64,000 nt of DNA from Polynucleobacter parvulilacunae (lineage in GTDB: Bacteria > Pseudomonadota > Gammaproteobacteria > Burkholderiales > Burkholderiaceae), in contig NZ_JACVPW010000002.1 of assembly GCF_018881715.1 (NCBI RefSeq), positions 62,001-126,000 on the forward strand, read 5' to 3'. The translations under genes and the position numbers were made by a program. Every line of letters starts with the position of its first letter. Within the stretch, counting starts at the first letter, position 1. The notes below the pieces were generated by a model. The model was given only the letters and a program-made list of their open reading frames with translations. It was not told the DNA's origin and did not search any database. This document shows positions 1 through 9,500 of this stretch, one piece after another.

Positions 1-610
1 CCATGTCATACATGCCATTGACGCCAGGCTTAGTACTTCCTGTGATGACATGTCCTGTACCGCGATTAAGGGCCTCAGCTGGTGCAAGGCCCTTGTAGTC
101 ACCGCAGCCACTCAAGCAATGTGAAGGTGATGGGGTTGCCCCGCCAGGATAGGGATAGCGTTGACCTTTTGTGTATCCACTAGGAGGATTTGTTCTTTGC
201 TCTAAAAATGCGGCATTAGTCCACTCAGCCTCGCTTGGCAAACGTTTGCCGTAATAGCGACAAATTGATTCAGCCTCCATTTGATTGAGGTGTACAGCTG
301 GCTCAGAATCTTTTGCAGGCACACCATAGGGCGTCTTCCAGGTCCATCCTGGCTTTTGGACAAAGCCTCCCTCATAAGAAAGACCGCCACCCTTCTTTTC
401 TGCGGCGCTTACAAATCCGGTGGAGGATGCGTAAGCTTTGACATCAACAATATTCATTTCGGTTTGATCCCAGATCAAATTATCGATTTGAACAGTAGGA
501 ATAGATGAGCTGGGCGCACTCTGACTTGGAGTAGATCCCAGCATGAAATACAGCGCTGTAGCAGAAAGTAGCAGGTCAAAAAAAATGCTGGAGAAATTGT
601 ATTTTTTCAT
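1..610 (-). CDS. Formylglycine-generating-enzyme (SUMF1) family protein, partial
   Basis: The gene runs off the left edge, so only the first 203 codons are visible. The product starts with a lysine-containing N-terminus and a hydrophobic stretch (about residues 8-24), which suggests an exported or membrane-anchored protein. The visible domain has hallmarks of the FGE-sulfatase fold: a W-x-x-P-x-G segment, the 'KRLPSEAEW' motif (canonical form RLPTEAEWE), and a final 'GVNGMYDMG' that normally continues into GNVWEW. Family members either oxidise a sulfatase cysteine to formylglycine or are non-enzymatic relatives of unknown role. The catalytic cysteines would lie beyond the edge, so enzyme activity cannot be judged. 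It lies on the same strand as the GGDEF gene to its right, about 45 bases away, and may share its transcript. Confidence 0.8.
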   Translation of the reverse strand, partial: MKKYNFSSIFFDLLLSATALYFMLGSTPSQSAPSSSIPTVQIDNLIWDQTEMNIVDVKAYASSTGFVSAAEKKGGGLSYEGGFVQKPGWTWKTPYGVPAKDSEPAVHLNQMEAESICRYYGKRLPSEAEWTNAAFLEQRTNPPSGYTKGQRYPYPGGATPSPSHCLSGCGDYKGLAPAEALNRGTGHVITGSTKPGVNGMYDM

Positions 611-653
611 CAGGATTCATTTGGCTCTACAAAAAATTCATAAAAAATCAAAC

Positions 654-2207
654 TCATGAAATATCTTTGAAGACTGATTTAAGTACTTTCTCGCCATACA
701 CTTGAATGGAGTTTCGGCCACTAGACTTGGCTTCATACATTGCCATATCCGCATTATTCATTAGATCCGTTTCATTAAGGCCATGGACTGGATATAAAGC
801 AACACCTATGCTGGCACTGGTTGTGACCATGTTTCCATCTGCGCTGATGGGTGCAACTAATGCTGTACGAATTTTTTCAGCAATCTGAACGGCTATGGGC
901 TCATCACCAACCCCGGGAAGCAAGGCGATAAACTCATCTCCGCCAAGACGGGCTACCGTATCCGTATCGCGCAAGCAGTTGCGCATTCTATTAGATACCT
1001 CCCCTAAGACAGCATCGCCCGCCGTATGTCCATACACGTCATTAATGGTTTTAAGGTTATCTAAATCAATAAACAGTAATGCCAGTTGTGTTTGGTTGCG
1101 CTTACAGGAAGCAAGGGCCAGCGAAAGGCGGTCACTAAATAGGGTTCTATTTGGTAACTGAGTAAGAACATCGTGATGAGCACGATATTCATTTTCAGCA
1201 TTGCGGCGATAAGTTGTTAATAAGAAATAGGTACCGATAAAAAGAATAATTATGCTCAAAATGGTAGCGATCAGACCACCAGTTGCATTCTTATGCCAAT
1301 TAGCCAAATACAAAGACTCGGGTACGACTGCCCCAACTATGAATGGATAGCCAGTGACCTTTCGATAAGAAATCATGCGCTCGACAGGGTCCTGATTTTG
1401 CCTGGTAAAGCCCGTTTTAGTGGTGAAGATCACTCCATTGCTCAGCTTTAGAGCCTCTAGCGATTCGTCAATCAAGGTATTGGTGTTCACCTTGCCAATA
1501 AGTTTATCGACGAAGGGCCAACGGGTTAGCAAGGTCTTGTCATTGCGGTAAAGAGTAATGGCGGCGCCCTCGCCCAAGCTAGACCCCAAGCGCTCATAGA
1601 GCGTAGAAAACACCTCAACTGAAACGCCTACCAATACAATACCCAAAAATTCATTACTTTTTCCGCTTACGCGGCGAGCCAAATAAAAGACCCACTTACC
1701 ATTCCCTTTATTTTGTACAGGAGCACTATAAAAGGTTTCAGAATTATTATTATCTTGTAAATATTTAAAGTAATCGCGGTCAGCTAAATTAATATTGGGT
1801 GCGGGATACGAGCGGGAAAAATTTAATACTTTTCCATCCTTATCAACAAAGGTCGTGACATCCAAAATTGGATTAGATCTAGTCTTATCCTCTAGCAAAT
1901 CAAATTGCTTTTTGCTGGACGCAAACTCTCGATAAGATTTTTCATTATCAATTTTTGCCACCTGCATCACATCTTCAATACTATTAAGAACCGTATTTGC
2001 TGAGAAAACAATCTGCGAGGTATGCTCTGCCAGAATCAACGTTAAGATCGCCAGTTGGTCAGCCCTATCCTCGATGGTATTTCGACGCAGCAAATACCCA
2101 GAAATTACCGCATTGATGACGAAAATGACGGCTAGCGCAATGGATGCCCCCAAGATAAGGCGAGAGTTACGACGCACGTTAGAGCTTGGCTCGAAGCTAA
2201 TGGTCAT
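654..2207 (-). CDS. Membrane diguanylate cyclase with periplasmic Cache-type sensor
   Basis: 517 residues. TM1 (about 18-41) and TM2 (about 308-331) flank a roughly 265-residue periplasmic region that looks like a PDC/dCache sensor (conserved 'DRDYFKYL' and a 'WVFYLARRVSG' strand). A cytoplasmic GGDEF domain follows (345-510). The active-site motif GGDEF is intact at 422-426, with a metal-binding DLD at 381-383. An RxxD inhibitory site (RDTD, 413-416) sits exactly five residues before it, so a c-di-GMP-synthesising, product-inhibited enzyme is predicted. Its start overlaps the stop of the upstream HD-GYP gene by four bases (ATGA), so synthase and hydrolase are translationally coupled. Because the cellulose genes adjoin and BcsA has PilZ domains, its c-di-GMP probably feeds cellulose synthesis; that link is inference. 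Confidence 0.93.
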   Translation of the reverse strand: MTISFEPSSNVRRNSRLILGASIALAVIFVINAVISGYLLRRNTIEDRADQLAILTLILAEHTSQIVFSANTVLNSIEDVMQVAKIDNEKSYREFASSKKQFDLLEDKTRSNPILDVTTFVDKDGKVLNFSRSYPAPNINLADRDYFKYLQDNNNSETFYSAPVQNKGNGKWVFYLARRVSGKSNEFLGIVLVGVSVEVFSTLYERLGSSLGEGAAITLYRNDKTLLTRWPFVDKLIGKVNTNTLIDESLEALKLSNGVIFTTKTGFTRQNQDPVERMISYRKVTGYPFIVGAVVPESLYLANWHKNATGGLIATILSIIILFIGTYFLLTTYRRNAENEYRAHHDVLTQLPNRTLFSDRLSLALASCKRNQTQLALLFIDLDNLKTINDVYGHTAGDAVLGEVSNRMRNCLRDTDTVARLGGDEFIALLPGVGDEPIAVQIAEKIRTALVAPISADGNMVTTSASIGVALYPVHGLNETDLMNNADMAMYEAKSSGRNSIQVYGEKVLKSVFKDIS

Positions 2208-3514
2208 TCGGAGTCTCCATATAGCTCAGAGATCTTCAAGAAATTTTCCTTTTCCTGAATAAATGCCTCAACAATACGAGGGTCAAAACGCATGCCTTTT
2301 AACCTTGTGATTTCTGAACAGGCTTCTTCATGAGACCATTTCTTTTTATATACCCGCTCATTCACTAGAGCGTCATAGGTGTCAGCCAAAGACATCAATC
2401 TGGCTGCCAAGGGAATTTCAAGACCCTTAAGCCCTAGCGGATAACCTGAGCCATCCCAATTTTCATGATGTGCCCCAGCAATCTTGATGGCAGCATCCAA
2501 AACATGGGTGTTCTTTGCATCCTTGAGTTTGGCAGCATTCAGAACCTCGCGACCCAAATGAGCATGGGTTTTCATGATCTGCCACTCATCATCGGACAAG
2601 GATCCCGGCTTTTGTAGGATGGTATCCGGAATGCCTACCTTACCTATATCGTGCAAGGGCGCAGCCTTAACCATGTTTTCAATAGCTCTTAATGACAATT
2701 CATCTTGATAGACGCCAGTTGATCTCAATCTTTCCGCAAGCGCTCGAACATAGTTTTTAGTACGCAAGATATGGTTGCCAGTCTCGTTATCACGCACCAT
2801 AGATAGGGCATTTAAGCTATTGAGCATTCCATCTTCAATTGCACGAGAGCTGCGCCTATATTCATGCCATAACTTTTCCAGGTAATAGTTGGTTATCAAA
2901 ATACAAATGGTAACAATGGCAAGTATCGATACGATACGCATTGCAAAAGCCAAGCCATCCTCTTGATACAAAGTACCGGGATGACTGTCTTGGATGAAGG
3001 CAAAAAGCGAGCGGGCAATACGGGTGCCAAGTAAAAATAACTCAACCCCAAGTAATAACTTGATTTGATAGGCGGAGTCTTTTTTTAGAAGCTGTATCAG
3101 CACAACAATCTGCCAAACACAGAAGATACCGAGGACAAAATTCATTAAATGAATACGATCTTGCGTTGTCCCAACAAAAAGCAAAAAGATATACACAATG
3201 CAAGCGCCGAGAGTAATCATGCCGGCAAAAAGCTTATTAGACTGCCTTAAGGAATGATTCCAAAAGCTAAATAACATAGAAATACTGGCGACACCTAAGA
3301 CCAGGAATAGATTTGCTAAACCCAAAATAATCTTGCCACCCCATGGGGCAATGGCATACCCCAGCATAGAGGCCGCCAAAAAGCTTAAACCTACCGGCCA
3401 ATAGATCACTCTAAATTGGGCGCGATCATCGTCCTTATTAGCCAAAAATCGGGCCATCAGCCCAACAAGAACAATGAAGTTCGCGAAATAGAAGGTTTGA
3501 TTTGCTAACTGCAT
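2204..3514 (-). CDS. Membrane HD-GYP c-di-GMP phosphodiesterase
   Basis: About 436 residues. Roughly seven hydrophobic segments fill the first 215 residues (a MASE-like membrane sensor that I cannot assign to a named family), followed by a C-terminal HD-GYP domain. The HD pair lies in 'HDIGKVGIP' (about 288-289), and the extended motif 'HHENWDGSGYP' is at about 349-359, so the catalytic metal ligands and the GYP loop are present. This family hydrolyses c-di-GMP. The frame is also open to a TTG at 3526; I prefer the ATG at 3514 because neither has a clear ribosome binding site and ATG is the stronger codon. It is the first gene of a two-gene operon with the GGDEF gene and is transcribed away from bcsZ; about 118 bases lie between their starts. 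Confidence 0.92.
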   Translation of the reverse strand: MQLANQTFYFANFIVLVGLMARFLANKDDDRAQFRVIYWPVGLSFLAASMLGYAIAPWGGKIILGLANLFLVLGVASISMLFSFWNHSLRQSNKLFAGMITLGACIVYIFLLFVGTTQDRIHLMNFVLGIFCVWQIVVLIQLLKKDSAYQIKLLLGVELFLLGTRIARSLFAFIQDSHPGTLYQEDGLAFAMRIVSILAIVTICILITNYYLEKLWHEYRRSSRAIEDGMLNSLNALSMVRDNETGNHILRTKNYVRALAERLRSTGVYQDELSLRAIENMVKAAPLHDIGKVGIPDTILQKPGSLSDDEWQIMKTHAHLGREVLNAAKLKDAKNTHVLDAAIKIAGAHHENWDGSGYPLGLKGLEIPLAARLMSLADTYDALVNERVYKKKWSHEEACSEITRLKGMRFDPRIVEAFIQEKENFLKISELYGDSE

Positions 3515-3632
3515 TAAATAAGCCAAAAAGTGGGCTTTTGATAAGCCAATACTTCATAATGTAACTCATTAGGCCAACCCTTTAGAAGCTAAATGGCATT
3601 GACAGCTTAATCCAGATAATTCAACGACATTC

Positions 3633-4646
3633 ATGGCTCACATTACCCGCACCCGCTTTTGGCTAATGTCATTTCTCATTCTGCTCACCCAGCTAGGAAC
3701 AGCATTAGCGGATACCAATTGGGAGCAATTTAAAGACGTCTATATAGCCAACGGAAGAGTGGTTGATAAGGGTCAAGACGGAATCAGTCATTCCGAAGGT
3801 CAAGGCATGGCGCTGCTGTTAGCTGTTCAAAATAATGATCAAAAGACGTTTAAGCAGATTTGGGATTGGACCAAACATAACCTACAAACACGTGATGACA
3901 AACTCTTCGCCTGGAGCTGGTCACCTAATGTCGGCATTAATGATGTCAATAATGCTAGTGACGGCGATCTCTTTATCGTATGGGCTTTATCAATGGCTTA
4001 TACCAAATGGAATGAGCCCTCTTACTTATATGAAGCCATCAAAATAAGTCAGTCGATACGCCAGAAGCTCTTGCTTAAAACCAATGTTGGCACCGTGATT
4101 CTTCCTGGCGCAATGGGGTTTGAGAAACCGGATGGTCTTAAGTTAAACCTCTCGTATTGGGTATTCCCTGCGATTGCTGAGCTATCTAAATTAGACCCCG
4201 CCCCAGAGTGGGAGGATCTACGCGCAACAGGCCTTTGGCTAATTAAAGAGGCTCAATTTGGTAAATGGCAATTACCGCCCGACTGGCTAAAGCTTGAGGG
4301 AGATAGATTGAAACCAGTAGATGGCGATCAATTTGGCTATGACGCTATTCGAATTCCCCTCTATTTAATCTGGGGGCAGCAGGCTACACCCTCCTCAATA
4401 AAGCCTTTCCAAAAATTCTGGGGGTCGTTTACTGGGAAACCACTTCTACCGGCCTGGGTAAACGTCAATACCGGCGAAATGGCAACGTACAATGCATCTG
4501 AAGGCTTTTATAGTGTTGCGGCAATGACGCTTGCTTATCCCGATTTAGATTCGAGTCAACTACCAAGCTTTAATCCATCCCAAGGTTATTACTCCTCTAT
4601 GTTGTCTTTATTTACCAAAATGACTCTTCAGGATTTGAAAAAGTAA
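3633..4646 (+). CDS. bcsZ: Endo-1,4-beta-glucanase of the cellulose operon (GH8)
   Basis: 337 residues with a cleavable signal peptide (about 1-26, ending ALA-D). It is a GH8 endoglucanase like BcsZ: 'GISHSEGQGM' carries the proposed acid Glu at residue 55, and 'FGYDAIRIPLYL' carries an Asp at 237 that matches the catalytic-base region. In BcsZ proteins this periplasmic enzyme hydrolyses beta-1,4-glucan and is needed for orderly cellulose export. The bcsG start codon follows the stop by a single base, so the two are co-transcribed. In Escherichia coli bcsZ lies between bcsB and bcsC; here it has moved to the opposite strand with bcsG. Length matches the family (about 340-370). Confidence 0.93.
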   Translation: MAHITRTRFWLMSFLILLTQLGTALADTNWEQFKDVYIANGRVVDKGQDGISHSEGQGMALLLAVQNNDQKTFKQIWDWTKHNLQTRDDKLFAWSWSPNVGINDVNNASDGDLFIVWALSMAYTKWNEPSYLYEAIKISQSIRQKLLLKTNVGTVILPGAMGFEKPDGLKLNLSYWVFPAIAELSKLDPAPEWEDLRATGLWLIKEAQFGKWQLPPDWLKLEGDRLKPVDGDQFGYDAIRIPLYLIWGQQATPSSIKPFQKFWGSFTGKPLLPAWVNVNTGEMATYNASEGFYSVAAMTLAYPDLDSSQLPSFNPSQGYYSSMLSLFTKMTLQDLKK

Positions 4647-4647
4647 T

Positions 4648-6192
4648 ATGGGAATTTGGAGTTTCTACTTCATTATCAAAATTATCCTGTTCTACACAGG
4701 CTATATTCATTTTCATTTTTTTGTTAATGCTGCTTTTGCACTTTTTCTGATTTTTTCCCATGCTAACCCGACTTTGCTTCGTATTCGCAAATGGGTAGCT
4801 TTGCCCATTGGTATCGTCATTCTGTATTTTGATAGCCCTCTTCCACCGCTCCGAAATATCATCCCAAAAATTAGCCAGTTGCTCGACTTTAGTTTTCAGT
4901 ACTACCTTGAGCTCTTAACCCGAATTCTGGATTGGCGAGTAATAGCAATCTTGCTCGGTCTTTATATTGTTTATTTTCTTCTTGCCAAGAAGATCAGAAT
5001 GACAACCATTGCCTCTTTGGCAATCTTGAGTACATTGCTCCCCCTGGGGACAAATATGTCCCCCTTGGCTTACGATACAGACGGCCAGGTCATTGGCCTA
5101 CCTAGCGATTTAGCACTCACCGAATCTCTCGATGGCTTCTTTATTGAAGAAACATCCCGCACGGCCTTTAATCGCTCACAAAAGGCTAGCGGCGCTCCCT
5201 TTGATGTCTTGGTGATCAATATCTGCTCATTGGCTTGGGATGATCTGAAGTACATCAAAGAAGATAACAATCCGCTGTTCCAACGCTTCCATTATTTATT
5301 CACCAACTTTAATTCAGCCGCTTCATATAGCGGCCCTTCGATTATTCGTTTATTGCGTGGCAGCCGTGGGCAGCAAGACCAGCGGGATTTATACAAACCC
5401 GCCGTCGAAGATTCTCTGTTATTTAGTAACCTGAATAAAACTGGCTTTCAGGTGCAACTTGCTTTGAATCATGATGGCAAATACGGCGACCTCTTAAAGG
5501 AAATCCGCAATGAAGGTGGCATGTCCGCCCCATTGTTTGATAACACACAAGCCACACCTTACCTAAGAGGTTTTGATGGCTCACAGATTTTTGACGACTA
5601 CTCGGTCCTATCTAACTGGTGGGATGCGCGTATGAAGTCTCCAAATGAGCGAGTTGCGCTCTTTTACAATACGATCTCATTACATGACGGCAATCGAGCA
5701 TTAGATGGTAGTCGTTTAGAAAACAGTGTTGAGACCTACTCTCGTAGAGCGCGTAAATTATTGAGTGATATCGATCGCTTTTACACCAAGGTCAATAGTT
5801 CTGGCCGGCAAGTAGTGATTGTGTTTATTCCCGAGCATGGTGCTGCGATACGAAGAAACAAAAATGAAATTGTGGGCATGCGAGAAATCCCAAGTCCAAA
5901 TGTGACCAACATTCCCGTAGGGATCATGTTCACGAGCAAAGTGGATGCTCCGGTGAAGACAAATATTATTGAGCAACCAACAAGCTATCTTGCTACATCC
6001 GATCTCATTTCCAAGTTTGTTGGTAAAGCCCCTTTTGGCACCAATACCCCAAGCGCAGAGACCTATCTAAAGAACCTTCCAAGTACGCGCTTTGTTGCTG
6101 AGAATGAAGACTCGGTCATTATGAAGTTTGGGGCCTCGTACTACTTCCGCTCCAACGATATCAACTGGAACCTCTTCGAAACCAATAACTAA
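4648..6192 (+). CDS. bcsG: Cellulose phosphoethanolamine transferase BcsG
   Basis: 514 residues. Four or five transmembrane helices occupy the first 135 residues, and a periplasmic alkaline-phosphatase-superfamily domain follows. Key residues known from E. coli BcsG are all visible: the zinc Cys in 'NICSLAW' (C193), the nucleophile Ser in 'SYSGPS' (S228, the same 35-residue spacing as in E. coli) and the metal pair Glu-His in 'PEHGAA' (396-397). BcsG moves phosphoethanolamine from phosphatidylethanolamine onto glucose units of nascent cellulose, releasing diacylglycerol. It directly follows bcsZ. Its stop codon overlaps the stop codon of the converging small TPR gene. Its presence suggests a modified, pEtN-type cellulose; the dgkA gene nearby fits (see findings). 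Confidence 0.95.
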   Translation: MGIWSFYFIIKIILFYTGYIHFHFFVNAAFALFLIFSHANPTLLRIRKWVALPIGIVILYFDSPLPPLRNIIPKISQLLDFSFQYYLELLTRILDWRVIAILLGLYIVYFLLAKKIRMTTIASLAILSTLLPLGTNMSPLAYDTDGQVIGLPSDLALTESLDGFFIEETSRTAFNRSQKASGAPFDVLVINICSLAWDDLKYIKEDNNPLFQRFHYLFTNFNSAASYSGPSIIRLLRGSRGQQDQRDLYKPAVEDSLLFSNLNKTGFQVQLALNHDGKYGDLLKEIRNEGGMSAPLFDNTQATPYLRGFDGSQIFDDYSVLSNWWDARMKSPNERVALFYNTISLHDGNRALDGSRLENSVETYSRRARKLLSDIDRFYTKVNSSGRQVVIVFIPEHGAAIRRNKNEIVGMREIPSPNVTNIPVGIMFTSKVDAPVKTNIIEQPTSYLATSDLISKFVGKAPFGTNTPSAETYLKNLPSTRFVAENEDSVIMKFGASYYFRSNDINWNLFETNN

Positions 6193-6575
6193 GGTTTTGA
6201 TTTGCTTGGTGAGTCTGGCCACAGCGCTGGAACATCCACAGTCTTTTCAGGGTTTACTGTATTACCAAGTGCATCTAGGTAGACAACTTCACCATTAACT
6301 TGAATGGCAGATTTTTCCTGATTAATCTTTCGAACCAACTCTAGGTTGGCTTTAATGTCAGGGCTATATGGGTTCAAGCGATATGCCCGTTCCATCAGGA
6401 TTACTGCAGTAGAGATATCACCCGCTTTCAACTCATATAGCGCTCGCTCATTTAATTCGCCTGGGAGATAGGGATCAAACTGGGGAGCGTCATTCAAAGA
6501 TTGAGCTCTCAGTATTGAGCAAGCAACCAAGCCCATTAGAAGCAGCAAGATAGAGGCGTAGGTGCGATTAATCAT
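6189..6575 (-). CDS. Small TPR-like exported protein, possible lipoprotein, in the bcs locus
   Basis: 128 residues, no named family recognised. The N-terminus is a signal sequence whose 'GLVAC' segment (Cys 19) could be a lipobox. Residues about 38-78 read as one or two tetratricopeptide-like helix pairs ('NERALYELKAGDISTAVILMERAYRLNP'-type pattern). The tail is proline-rich and charged. It is the last gene of the bcsA-bcsC run, 13 bases after bcsC, so it is probably an accessory factor of cellulose export, perhaps interacting with the TPR superhelix of BcsC; this role is inference from position only. Confidence 0.75.
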   Translation of the reverse strand: MINRTYASILLLLMGLVACSILRAQSLNDAPQFDPYLPGELNERALYELKAGDISTAVILMERAYRLNPYSPDIKANLELVRKINQEKSAIQVNGEVVYLDALGNTVNPEKTVDVPALWPDSPSKSKP

Positions 6576-6588
6576 TATCTAGAGCTCA

Positions 6589-9500
6589 TTAAAAACGAGA
6601 TGTCGGTATTACTGGCTGCGTTTGCAATGGCACAGGATTTGGCGCAGTACCATCCAGCGCAATACGAACATAGAAAACAAAACTATTTGGCGCGTAGTAC
6701 GGTGAGCGCTCTAACTTCAAGCGATTTCCAATAAAGACTGATGGTGTGACCTGATACTCCCAAGCAGCCAATGCAGAATAAGCACTGCCCGGTCCTGAGC
6801 TTGCTGTATAGGTAGCATTATTGGAATCTGCCTGATATTGCGCATTTGTCGGAAAGTATGGTGCAGCATCAGTGCGAGACCAATTGGTTGATACTGAGCC
6901 GCCGATTACGTAAGAGAAGCGAGCAAAACGCTGAGAATAATTTAGAGGGAGTGTCACAGAGCGATAGCTTTGTGGACTGTAGTAACCACCCTGCCCATAC
7001 GTAAACTCACCAGCATTTCTTTTAAAGCCCCAGAGCATTCCTGTGAGGCCGCTCGAGAGCTGTCGATCTGTTTCATTAATAATGCGCCAGTTCAGACCCG
7101 CCATAAATTGATTATCACTATTGCTTTGGACATTTGTGCCAGTGAGGCTACGTGCTCGATAGTAGGTCCAGCCACCAAGGGTTCCGCCTTGATCCAGACT
7201 TAAACCCACCGTTCCACCAGTGGCAACCATACCGCCCCAGACTGAACCAGTAACGGGATCGCGAGTGCCTGCATATGAGAGCAAGGTACTTGTCATTGGG
7301 CGACGAGCCAACTCTAATGAAATCCCAACAGGACCAGCATCTAGCTTCTGCTTTATTCCGCCAATCCAATTTTGAGTGAGGAAGCCTAATGGAGTGGTGC
7401 CAATATCAGCCTTAAAGTTTTGCTTCTCATACCCGATGTTCAGAGCGGTGCCGGAAGCAGATTGATTGGAGTAACCAGTCGGACATTTTCCAGAGCCAGT
7501 ACCGCCCCCACAAACGGTAGCCATAGTGCCAAAAGTACTTACTTGATAAGCATTGCCGGCATCAATAGTGCCCGCATTAATATTGACCTGGTCAGCCCTG
7601 AAAGTCACCCTTTCATCTGAACGCAATGGCATTCTCCACTCCAGCGGAATCTCTGTAGCACGGTAATACGATTGTCCCGGGGTACCGTTGAGGGATAAAT
7701 AATCAACCGCTGAGTCTATCCAATTGGTGCGCATGTCAATCATGTCGGCCATCTGCTTATATTGATATGCACTTCCCGAAGGAACAGCTGAGGGCTCCAA
7801 GATTGGTTGCTCAATCTGAAAGACAGAAACTCCAGAAGAGCTTGCTACTGGCTTGAGTGTAGAAAGGCTATGGTAACTAGAGAGCGGTACTGGGGACTGT
7901 ACGAGAGCACGCTGCTCGATATCAATTGCTTTATCTAGGTAACCTTCTCTTCTTTGGATCTGGCTATCCAAATACATCATCTTGTAATTATTGGGTGTTA
8001 CAGAAATGAGTGGCTGCAGTTTTTGTTTAGCCACTTGAATATCGCCATCCCGAATGAATTGACCAATAGCCCTAAGCTCTGCCGCCTCTTGAAGATCTGC
8101 ATAATCTTGTTTTTGGCCTGGACTTAACTTTTGCTCTGAGACGAGTGCCATCTCTCTTTGGAATGCCTCTGGCTGGTCATTATTTAGGAGGTAATTGGCA
8201 TAACGCAAATGCCATTCAACCGAAAGATTTGGAGTGCTTTGCTCTATCTTTTGAAAGAGCGCATTGGCTTGCTCTACTTTGCCTATTTTTCCCCACATCA
8301 GCGCAACCAAGGAAGAAAGGTCGGGATCATTGGAGACGTCGATTTCAAGCGCACTGAGTTGAGCGATTGCTTTCGGTTTATCACCTTGGGCATTTAGCCT
8401 GTTTACCTGAGTCAGCTGTAGATCAACCCATACACCTCTTTGAAAGCGAATGATTTTAGGAGTACGCTCAGCTGCTGGAATTTTTTCCAATACTTTTAGA
8501 GCGGGTTGATTTTGTTCGAGGCCAGATAAGTACAAGGCATAAGCGTATAAACCTTCAACACTATTGGGATGAGTCTTCAGAAAGGCATCGAATATTGCAA
8601 TGCCCTCTTTTGGGCGATGTAACTTGGCATATAAGCGTGCCAAATCCAAACGCAACCAGATCTCATCCCTATCTAGTGCGATAGCCTGCTGCAACAGCAT
8701 AATCGCTTTTTGAGTATCACCCACCTTGAGTGCCTGGCGAATATCAAAATCAAGTCGTATTTGCGTAAACTTCAACTTATCACTCGGTGACAACTGAGAC
8801 TTGGAGAGCTGTTGTAGTACAGGGCTTAACTCGTCATCACGCTGCAAACGATTAAGCACATTGGCATAGGTTAAACGGAGAGATGTGGCGTCAGAGGATG
8901 GTTTTGCAAGAGCACTCCGCATCAAACTAAGGGCATCCTCAGTTTTATCGGCACTCAATAGAAAAAGAACATTCGCATTAACCATCTCAGGATCATTGGG
9001 GGAAAGCCTCAAGCCCTCTTTCATCACAGCCAAACCTTTATCGACAGAGCCTAGGCCCTCATAAATTCCAGCCAACTGAAAACGTAACCAGGGATTTAAT
9101 GGCTCTAGCTTTAATGCACTCAGTACATAGGGAATCGCGGCTTCAGCCTGCCCTTTACCTACCAAGTCATCAGCCTGTGAACTCAAAATCTTGACGCGTA
9201 AATAGTCATAGCCTTTGCCAGCAGCACTATTTGCAGGTGCTTGTGCATTAATTAAGGCTAGCGCCTCATCACGCCTACCAGAATTAATAAGTAATTGAAC
9301 TAACCCACGCAGCGCAATACCGTTATCAGACTCAATGTTCAAAGCTTCTCGAAATTGCTTTTCTGCTTCTTTGCTATTTCCACGTTCAGCCTCGATGGTT
9401 CCCAGCACAGCAATGGCTTCAGCGCCCTGCGGTTCCATGTTGATAGCTGCACGAATTTTTTCTATCGCCAAGGGATAGTTCTTTTTATCTCTCGCATCCT

